64,000 nucleotides of DNA from Climacium dendroides (lineage: Eukaryota; Streptophyta; Bryopsida; Hypnales; Climaciaceae). Position numbers and translations under genes: made by a program. The first letter of the stretch is position 1. Every line of letters starts with the position of its first letter. Shown here piece by piece: positions 11,992-20,803 of the stretch. The notes under the pieces were generated by a model that saw only the letters and a program-made list of their open reading frames with translations, ran no database searches and was not told the DNA's origin. The stretch covers positions 5,270,001 to 5,334,000 of the forward strand of contig OX467084.1 of the NCBI GenBank assembly GCA_950106755.1, read 5' to 3'.

Positions 11992-12909
11992 GCTGCGCCG
12001 ATCCAAATGCTCCCGAAATCGTCCTCAGTGGCGGAAGCGGCACCGCTGCTGCTCAGTTCCTTGGCAAAGGATCTTCGCAATAGGAATGCAATCTCTTCGT
12101 TGGGGAGAATTGTTGCCGCGCGAGGGATTGGGAGTTGCGAAGCCCTAACTTCAGTGCTGGGGTGATGAAAGGGGAAGGCGCAAGGACAGGAGAACGACGG
12201 GAAAGAGCCCTCCAACCCGTTGCCGACTCGGTCAGACTTCCGTCAGGGCTGCCCCAACCGAGAATGTCTGTTGTCATGCTGCCCGGCGAGGGGGTCTTCA
12301 CTCTTCAGGTTTCCAGTGTCACTGGACTGGGTCTCATGCTTCAGAAATTACAAGGGTATGTGGCACTACTTATTGATGCAAGAAAAAAGAGCATTTATAA
12401 AGAGATTATGATGAAGAAGTCACCGAGTGACGGTCGGATTGTTTGCAGTTGCATCGTTGTTCAAGAAGGTTGTCTTGTGGGGGTGCATATTTAGTATGTG
12501 TTTGTGGGTGTACAAGGTTTGTGATTGGTCTTGGAATTCCAATGTCTTCTTATTCTCTGAAATGGAGGCAACTTTTGCATTGCACTACTCCAATTAGCAT
12601 GAGTACTATTCTCATAATATGAGTCACGGCTCTCCAATTAACATGAGTACTTCTCAAGGCACATCCCACCTTGTGCCACTCAAGGCTTGCCATATTCTTA
12701 ATCAAGTTTATCCTAGTAAATGCATAAGATTGTTAACCAACTAACTTGCCTTTCCAAGGTGGAAGGATAATTATCCCCTATACACTTGGGGGTAGGATTT
12801 TGTTATAATGCTCACAACCTCATTGGTTGGCACAAGTAGTGAATCATTGGTTTGTGAGAGCTTAGGGACATCATTGAATATGTGGCTCTATGACTAAGAG
12901 TTGTTTTAG
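11992..12909. other. RAD23 upstream region
   Basis: This is presumably the 5' leader and promoter of the minus-strand RAD23 gene. The first 300 bases are GC-richer, as expected for a leader. The overlapping open frames at 12135-12494 have no recognisable domain and are judged chance. Beyond 12.5 kb the sequence is AT-rich with no structure noticed. Confidence 0.4.
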
Positions 12910-12910
12910 A

Positions 12911-14797
12911 GCATCACCACTCATTCTTTGGAAATAGGATTGGAAAAATGGCTTGGCCTAAGTGGCTAGGGAAATGGGTTGGCTTGAGCCTTACAACTTC
13001 TAGATTGCTTCTATCCCCCACTTAGTCCAAGGAAAGTTAACACTCCAAAACAAGACAATCTCATACATTAATGACTTGTCAAAATCAAGAGCCAACAAAA
13101 ACAACAATTGATTAAAAAAAAATTAAGAAATGGCCTACAAACCAATAAAGTAACAAAATCTAACAAGAGTCAATTAGCATAGGAAGAAATGACCTACAAA
13201 CCAACAAAGTGACAAGATCTAGCATGGGGCAAGTAGCATAGCACGGACACTCTTGTAATATTTAAGGAGCCATTTGTACTATAACCAGGCTCTTTTTGTT
13301 CCTTCCCAGGTTTATAGTGAATTACTTTTTCACTCTTGTAATATTTAAAGAGCCATTTGTACTGTAACCAAGCTCTTTTTGTCCCTCTGCAATGAATTAC
13401 TTTTTCCTCACTGGCCACACTCTTGTAATATTTAGAGAGCCATTTGTACTGTAATATTTAAGGAGCCATTTGTACTGTGACCAAGCTCTTTTTGTAATAT
13501 TTAGAGAGCCATTTGTACTGTAATATTTAAGGAGCCATTTGTACTATGACCAAGCTCTTTTTGTCCCTCTGCAATGAATTACTTTTTCCTCACCGACTAC
13601 ATTTTCGTAATTTCCTCATCAGCCACACTCTTGTAATATTTAGAGAGCCATAAATTATACCGTGAGCAGCTCACCGACCACACTCTTGTAATTTCCTCAT
13701 TGGCTACACTCTTGTAATATTTAGAGAGCCATAAATTGTGACCAACTCACCGACCACACTCTTGTAATTTCCTCATTGGCCACACTCTTGTAATATTTAG
13801 AGAGCCATAAATTACAGCCACAGTCTTGTAATATTTAGAGAGCCATAAATTATACCGTGACCAACTCACCAACCACACTCTTGTAATTTCTTCATCGGCC
13901 ACACTCTTGTAATATTTAGAGAGCCATAATTTCCGTGACTAGCTCACTGACCACACTCTTGTAATTTCCTCATCGGCCACACTCTTGTAATATTTAGAGA
14001 GCCATAAATTATACTGTACCGTGACCACAGTGAGTCGTGGTCTGACCACACTCTTGTAATTTCCTCATCGGCCACACTCTTGTAATATTTAAAGAGCCAT
14101 AAATTATACTGTGACTAGCTCACTAACCACACTCTTGTAATTTCCTCAAGAGCCATAAATTATACTGTACCGTGACCACAATGAGTCGTGGTCCGACCAC
14201 ACTCTTGTAATTTCCTCATCGGTCACATTCTTCTAATATTTAAAGAGCCATAAATTGGTCACACTCTTGTAATATTTAAAGAGCCATAAATTATACCGTG
14301 ACTAGCTCACTAACCACACTCTTGTAATTTCCTCATCGGCCAAACTCTTGTAATATTTAAAGAGCCATAAATTAACCACACTCTTGTAATTTCCTCATTG
14401 GCCAGACTCTTGTAATATTTAAAGAGCCATAAATTATATCGTGACCAGCTCACTAACCACACTCTTGTAATTTCTTCACCAGCCACACTCTTGTAATATT
14501 TAAAGAGCCATAAATTATACCACACTCTTGTAATTTCCTCACCAACCACACTCTTGTAATATTTAGAGAGCCATAAATTATACCACATTCTTTTAATTTC
14601 CTCACTAGCCACATTTCCTCATTGGCCACACTCTTGTAATATTTAGAGAGCCATAAATTATACCGTGACCAAGCTCTTTTTGTCCCTATCCAAGTTTGTA
14701 GTCCCTTCCCAAGTCTGCAATGAATTACTTTTTCCTCACTAGCCATGCCCAAGCCCAGACCACGGAGCTTCCTAGTGAATGGATGGCAATGCTCTTA
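12911..14797. mobile_element. TIR element with AGAGCAT ends carrying a minisatellite
   Basis: The left end AGAGCATCACCACTCATTC (12911) is matched in reverse complement at the right by AGAGCATTGCCATCCATTC (ending about 14797). Ends of this kind, AGAGCAT plus C/A-rich sequence, are common in plant MITE-like elements. The interior contains the tandem array at 13230-14760 and no credible open frame. No clean target duplication could be fixed, so the superfamily is left open. Confidence 0.5.
13230..14760. repeat. Complex minisatellite, CACTCTTGTAATATTTA units
   Basis: About 1.5 kb of irregular tandem repeats alternates two modules. One is ccacactcttgtaatttcctca. The other is cacactcttgtaatattta followed by agagccataaatta. 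A gtgacca(g)ctcac linker is present in many units. Basic spacing is about 40-60 bp. A higher-order block with accgtgaccaca.tgagtcgtgg recurs near 14015 and 14170. On the minus strand the array reads as a repeated peptide (SLNITRVW...), a by-product of the repeat and not a protein. Variation in unit order suggests unequal exchange or slippage. Confidence 0.85.
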
Positions 14798-14835
14798 GAT
14801 ATCATATCATCGGATACAGTCTGACCTCGATAAGT

Positions 14836-15035
14836 GTTAAAACTCTATATGTGTTATGGAGATTTGTGCTCCCTTAAAATTAAGACTAGTAAGTGTTATG
14901 TGTTAAGTGTTACGCAATGTTGCGCTCCCAACTTTGTTAAAACTCTATATGTGTTATGGAGATTTGTGCTCCCTTAAAATTAAGACTAGTAAGTGTTATG
15001 TGTTAAGTGTTACGCAATGTTGCGCTCCCAACTTT
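14836..15035. repeat. Exact 100-bp tandem duplication
   Basis: Two copies of a 100-bp unit (14836-14935 and 14936-15035) appear identical base for base, so the duplication is recent. It lies just inside the left end of the pogo-like element and contains several aagtgtta motifs that echo the terminal repeat. Confidence 0.9.
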
Positions 15036-15239
15036 GTTAATTTTACCTCGATAAGTGATAAGTTTCTAAAAAAAGGCTTTTTGTGAGAGCCATCGCTTGG
15101 GGGGGAGATAATTTTGAGGTAAAGGAAAGAGGTAGAGGAGGTTGTTGTTGTATTGGAACAACTAAGTTTGATATCTTCTAAGACTGAGACCCCTAACATG
15201 AATGTTTAAGAGTATTTAAATTATGAGCTCGAATTTGAT

Positions 15240-15542
15240 TTGAATAACCCTTATCAGCCCACTAATGAAGAAATTATTGAAATGCTTCCATCTCAACAAC
15301 AAGGTAGTGAACACAAAGATAGTGATTCTGATGAAGCTAATCCTCATGATATAGTAGAAGAAGTTGTAGGCTTTAAAGATGTAGGTAGTGCTCTTCAAAC
15401 TTTGAAGAAGTTTTTGGAGCAAAGACCCAATGATACCATGTTATCTATTAGGAATATTGAAGCACTAAAAAAGGAACTAGAATCTTGGCGTGTAGCAGAA
15501 ACTTGCCAAAGTACTATTGATTCATTCTTTCAACGGACTTAG
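15240..15542 (+). pseudogene. C-terminal fragment of pogo/Tigger-type transposase
   Basis: The open frame of about 100 residues starts at a TTG; an in-frame stop lies about 30 bases upstream. It has an acidic stretch (EHKDSDSDEANPHD) followed by LQTLKKFLEQRP, a Leu/Glu helix and a terminal ESWR...QSTIDSFF. Tigger/CENP-B-like transposases of plants typically end this way, with an acidic linker, a short helical pair and a final S-F-F motif. The helix-turn-helix and DDE domains are missing. It is a relic inside the deleted element at 14817-15745. Confidence 0.65.
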
Positions 15543-15733
15543 ATGAATAATGAATCAATATTTTATAATTTCATCCATTTTTTCTATAAATGTTATGTAT
15601 TTACCTTTTTAATTCTTCTAAGTGTTATTTTTTATAAGTGTTACAAATCATCGGCATCACCCTCTATAAGTGTTATGTGTTACTAGTGTCTAAGGGTTAA
15701 CTAAAAGTACGCTCCCAACCCCTAACACTTATC

Positions 15734-15875
15734 GAGGTCTGACTGTAATTGGTTTATTATAGGTTTGTTATGATATTGCTACAGATGAGTAGAACATGTT
15801 AAAAGAGGTCTGACTGTAATTGGTTTATTATAGGTTTGTTATGATATTGCTACAGATGAGTAGAACATGTTAAAA
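15734..15875. repeat. 71-bp tandem duplication spanning the pogo right end
   Basis: The unit gaggtctgactgtaattgg... of 71 bp occurs at 15734-15804 and again, apparently identical, at 15805-15875. Each copy includes the last 12 bases of the pogo-like element, the TA, and host DNA. The duplication therefore happened after the insertion. Confidence 0.88.
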
Positions 15876-16515
15876 GTTAATTCGTGTGGGATCTGATTTC
15901 CGGTGCTTTTGTGACATTTTTCGAAGGTAACTTAATGGGATGCGGATCATGTGGTTTTCTTGGTAATTGAATTCAGGCACGCTTGGAAGCACTTTCTGGT
16001 ACTGCACTGGGTCCCGTTTGCACGAATTCTGATAGGAATATAGCCTATCTGTTACTGCCTCCCACCGCTCATGGGTTGTGCCTTAACCAGCCATAGCAGA
16101 AGGTCTGCACAGCAACCGGAATGGTTGAACAAGCCGACACTAGCCCACAGCAATGGTGACAATCATCTGGAGTTCGTGAAACTAAAACACTACAACAACC
16201 ACCCTAAGGAATTCATTTGAAACTGTGTCCAATTCCTACTTTCATAAATCAGAAACCGAATCAAAAAAAGCGCCTCAAAAGCGAACATGCAAACTGCAAA
16301 GAGGCAAAGCACTTGCACAGGTAAAAATACAAAGAGGAAGTGTAATGCAACAGTGTTACATACCCAGCGGGAAAGAGGTGACAAAGTCTGAAGGAATATT
16401 TCTGGGAAAACGAGTTCCTTCCATATGTACAAGGGCATTGACAGCGTCAACCTAGACAGCAATACTAGTACCACCCGTGTTTCTTTACCGTACGGGGCAG
16501 AGCATGCATCCATCA
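15876..16515. other. 3' flank of the oxygenase-like gene
   Basis: No gene is recognised. The part nearest 16515 is presumably the 3' untranslated region of the minus-strand gene that ends there. Short open frames at 16190-16519 and 16225-16455 have no family signature. Confidence 0.35.
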
Positions 16516-18686
16516 TCATGTCGGAGTCACAAACGCTGCAGCAAATTTCTCATTCTTCAAGTCCCGGTTCTGCATCGGAAGCGTGGCGTGGAAGTAGCGA
16601 GAGGGGCGAAAGATCATACAGCTTCCTGGACTAGTCTCAAATCTATACATCAGGCCAGGTATGACGAAATCCCCTCCCACTGGATGCCCGCGCTGTGTCC
16701 AACAGACGAGTTCAAACCCCGAGGTGTCCCAGCCGCACACCTTAGACCGCGCATCCCTGCGAGCAACATCGAGGGTAGCGTTGCTGACGCTGCGAAACCG
16801 CACTTCACCCCCTCTGGCAGTGTAGAGCTTGCGAAAGGGCAGCTTCTGTCCCTCGTCTCCGATCCTCAACGCCTCCCCGATCGCCGCCCGTTGCTCAAAC
16901 TCATATACTATTTTGTGATTGAAGTAGCGCTTGACGGCTTTGTAGAACAAGCTCGCGACCAGGTTCCCAATCTGAAACATGCAGTCGTCTTCTGGCGAAG
17001 TGGGCTCTCGATGCATGTGCACCACTGCATCCCGTAGACAGCACTCGGAAGGATCGGCTTGAACATACGGGTGAGACTGTATGTGCAACGAGTTGATACT
17101 CACCCGGAGCGCATCCTCTTCAACTCTGTCGAAGATATTGCGCTCGTACAGCAACAACAAGTCCTCCATTCGGAAATCGTTGAAAGAGAGACTCTCGTTG
17201 AAGAGAATGTTTCCGTTAAACGAGACCATCGACTGGGATTCCTGACACGGCACTTTCTCCTTCATGATCGTTCTCCACATGTGCTGGAACACGGACTCCT
17301 CCAGGTTCATGCCGCTCCCTGCTTGCCTCATTCTGTCTCGGACGTCGGAGTACACGATGTGGATTCGAGTCGAACGCTTTAGGGAGAATTTGCGTCGTAG
17401 GAGCCTCGCTTCGGGCCCCACGACGGTGCAGTGCACGACAATGTAGGCAGCCTGGGCCTCGCGCTGAAGGACGGACCACCTTTCAATCGAATCCTTGAAG
17501 TCTTCCACGCAGGTAATGGAATCGGATCCGAAAACCGTGTGAAGGATGGGCCTCACGCCTCCTTCCCCAGGCGGACATTTGAAACAGCGATTGCCGTTCA
17601 TGTCGAGGCAAGGCTCACAGAGCTTGTGGCAGTACTGAAAAAGTTTGGATCTGTCCGTTGATAAAACGTTCGTCATCATGCTCACATTCTTCTTCCAGGA
17701 GCATTTCACCAGATGCAACACTTTGTAGGTTTGCTTCGCTTTCCCGTGGATCGGGTTCATGCACGCATGCTTCACGCCAATGTCGTACGTGATTCGCACG
17801 GTCTTCTCCGGCGTCCAGACGGCCTCCACGACTTTGCCGTTCTTCCTCGTCTTCTTGGTTCTTCTGTGCCCATTCCTCCCTACAACGCCCCGGCCTGAAA
17901 CACCCAACGAAGAGCCATGAGGGATCTCCTTGTGTAGGGTTGGGCTCCCCGTGCAGCACCTTTTTTGGACATGGAGTCCACATGCTCCGAGAATCACCTA
18001 TTATGACTTGTGACAGAGAAAAACTTGGCTAACTCCGAGTACTCTACTGAACTGTAAAAGCACATTCTATTCATTAAGAGGACAACACATTTAAAGGACC
18101 GAATCATTCCTGAATGAATGGTTCTCTGCGCTCAAATGATTTCAGCAAGAGGTTTCTTGTGATCTGCCCGAAGGCTAGCAAGGCATATGTATCCTGACAA
18201 AGTAGAACACGACATGCATTGCAGGTGTGAACAAAAAGCTAATTGATACTTACAAGGTTTCCCATTTGATAACGCCAACATGATGATGCATGTTTCAGGC
18301 TAGTACGAGGTTGGTGTCATACCCTCATAAGATTCCTCTGAGTCTGTGTCATCCTGCACCGCCCTTGGACGAGGAGAATCATTTGTGTCCTCCGGCTCCT
18401 CTCTTTCTACGCGACCACGCTGCGACCTTCGACTTCTTCGACGAGGAACGTCCTCGGACTCTATGCGATCCCGCCTCAACCTTCGCCTTCTTTGAACAGG
18501 AGCAGCAATTGTCTCCTCAGAATCAGACTCTGACCCTGTGTGATCTTGCGCTGCCCCCCTTCGTCTTTTCCGACCAGAGGCATTTCTAACCTCAGGAACA
18601 AAAATAGAGTCGTCACTGTCGGAGCTCGACCCAGACTGGTCCTCAGACTCCGAGGAAGCGCTCATCTTCTTGGACCGATTAACCAT
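16516..18686 (-). CDS. Putative 2OG-Fe(II) oxygenase-fold protein (TET/JBP-like), degenerate
   Basis: Two exons, 18686-18323 and 17894-16516, join at phase 1 with GT-AG ends and give 580 residues. Residues 1-121 are a low-complexity Ser/Asp/Glu and Arg/Lys tail, typical of nuclear chromatin proteins. Residues about 210-228 hold a Cys cluster (CHKLCEPC...CFKC) that could bind zinc. The C-terminus reads GGDFVIPGL (528-536), PGSCMIFRPSRYFHATLP (about 544-561) and a final beta strand. This matches the second half of the double-stranded beta-helix in TET/JBP-type oxygenases, with His557 as the distal metal ligand. The expected HxD lies about 55 residues earlier, but the sequence has RRD (500-502), so the first His is lost. 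The family assignment is inferred by eye. If correct, catalysis is doubtful and a reader or scaffold role is possible. Confidence 0.55.
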
Positions 18687-20803
18687 TGCACAAAATCCTT
18701 TGCATCAAGACAATCTGCACACCATAACGCTCGGGGTCAACAAAGACTCCCACTGTAACAAGCAGTCATAACAGAAGACAGCGATCAAAGCAGAGCAATT
18801 TATTGTCCGTGACGAAACGACCTTCTGTTTGCTAGGAAACTAACGACATTGAGACAAATTCAGGTTTGTTCGGTGGTTAGTATTCTTGCAATACGCAGAA
18901 TACTAGGATTACAGAGCCTCAAAGTCCTAAAATTTGACGACGGCTCCAACACAAACCCAACACGTAATTCAACCGCGAGAAAGACGAAATACGTGAGCAG
19001 GAAGCAGAAGGTGAGTCACACTGCCAAATGCGAGCATCACATTCACGAGCTTCTACTTAAAACATTCGTCTCTACTTCGCAAGAATGTTGCTCACTTCGA
19101 TAGAGAAAAATATCTAAAGAGTGAGCAAATCAAACAATTTGTCACATACCTCCAATTAGGCACCCTCTTGACAAACCCAACACGTAATTCGAAGCGAGTA
19201 TCTCCTTCCACAGGCCCCAACGCACTCCGACACACACCATCCGAAATCACAGGAAAAGTAAATACGAGCAGAGGAGTATCACAGAACGCATTTGAGGCAA
19301 ACATTCAAGCCCCTAACAAAGAAGGTTCGCACGTGGGAAGCGCCCACCAATAAAAACATGCAGCCAAACCCTAGTGGAAGTACACAAGTGCATTTGAGAG
19401 GAAGCACTAGCTAGCTTTCGAACATGAAGGACTTGGAAATGCAAATTGCATAATGACTACGCCCCCATCGTGAGAACGGAATCTTTGCAGCTATGGTGCA
19501 GCCACAATGCGAGGCCTGCGAGAGACTAAACAGAAACAGAAGTGCGCCGATTAGAAGCGTCGGAGAATTCTCATACGAAGAGATAGCTGGTTGCTGCGGA
19601 GTTTTCGCAGCTCGGAATCTTAGAGGCTTGAGAGTGGATGAATGACTTCTGTCAAGATGTCCGTCCGTCTGTTGTTCGGCCGGGTCGAGTTGGTGATGAA
19701 TGACCTTCTGCTCGTTGAATCTCTCGTGATGTCTAACCTAGTGTTCAATATGATGGAGTTGACGAGGTCAACATAATTCAAGCTGAATTTTCAAATCAGG
19801 CCTTGTGTAACAAGTAGCGAGCAGGCAAATTGGGCAGGAAGCAAACTGCTGAGGTTTCATCACATGGCTATGGTCGACCCTCAAACCCATCCCTAAATCC
19901 TGCAAGCAAAACAGGTGAACTGCTCTAGACTTCAAAATGTTCACAGAAATTGCTTGAAATTCTACAACAAACAACAATGAGGAGTTTATGCAATCTAATC
20001 AAATGCAGCGAAAGGTTTATAGAAATGGTTAGAGATCTGCATAAGAGTCAATATTCATGGCATGTCCGTCACCAGCTTGTACAAATTAGAAATGAATTCG
20101 GAACCTCCAAATTCTATAGGGCTGCCCTTGCTCTCGTCTGCCTTGTCTGTGGAAACATGACACTCATGAAAAATTGTTTTGGCTCCACCTTCAGGGGGCA
20201 AAACTAGCATTTCCTGCGAAACTCCAACACTGGGGAACTTATGTCATGTTCCAGCCATGGCATTTACCGAAGTAGGCTAGAATTGGTCAGTACTAATAAA
20301 CAATTCCATCCAAGTTAAGTGGACTCCATGGTTGCAACAGGACATGATTCCCATTTAGTACAAAAACATATATGACTTGTAACATTGGATCCATGCATTG
20401 CATTGGAGTCATCTGACAGTATTACTCTCCTTGCAATCAAGAACGATAAAGATTCTTTTCTTTCATAAAACAGGGAGAAGGATCAAGTGGACGACACCCA
20501 TTGATGACCGGAGCATTAATTGAATTCGATGTTCATCAAAGTCAAACTGATCCATCAACACGAAAACAAGATATTTAGCCACTGCACAGCACTTGAATTT
20601 TTCTAGGTTTGAGCACTCGAGCTCATTCTAGAAATGCATTGATCCTGGTCAATAGACCGGGTGGTACTAAACATGGCATGGAACATCTACAAGGGATTGC
20701 CACTACCTCAAACAACAAGTCAGTGAGAGACATGGACTCAACTATACAAAGTTTAGTTCGTCGCGAAGTTCCTCTATACAAAGATTGGTTCCTCGCATTA
20801 AGT
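18687..20803. other. Intergenic: oxygenase-like gene promoter and LRR gene 3' flank
   Basis: From 18687 to about 19700 is the likely 5' leader and promoter of the minus-strand gene ending at 16516. A 20-base direct repeat (acaaacccaacacgtaattc) occurs at 18951-18970 and 19171-19190. A telobox-like AAACCCTAG lies at about 19366. From 19.7 to 20.8 kb no gene is seen; short frames at 19768-19977, 19950-20207 and 20609-20920 have no signature. The last part is probably the 3' untranslated region of the trihelix-LRR gene. Confidence 0.4.

Larger units (their letters stand above)
14815..15747 (+). mobile_element. pogo/Tigger-like (Tc1/mariner) element, internally deleted
   Basis: The element is 929 bp (14817-15745). 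Its ends are CAGTCTGACCTCGATAAGTG and, at the right in reverse complement, the same with one mismatch (CAGTCAGACC...). The match extends about 23 bp. It is flanked on both sides by TA (14815-14816 and 15746-15747), the duplication typical of Tc1/mariner. CAGT...ACCTCG ends are characteristic of the pogo/Tigger group. Inside are an exact 100-bp tandem duplication (about 14836-15035) and a transposase tail (15240-15542). Most of the transposase, including the catalytic DDE core, is absent, so it is non-autonomous. Confidence 0.85.

Noticed and set aside
12135..12494. 119-residue plus-strand frame near the RAD23 start
   Set aside because: It overlaps the divergent upstream region, has no recognised motif, and runs into AT-rich sequence with no splice logic.
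13194..14752. Minus-strand frames with repeated SLNITRVW peptides
   Set aside because: They follow the minisatellite exactly and break when units vary. No start context or domain.
17059..17983. Plus-strand and out-of-frame minus frames inside the oxygenase-like gene
   Set aside because: They lie fully opposite or within the 1.38-kb exon and show no domain.
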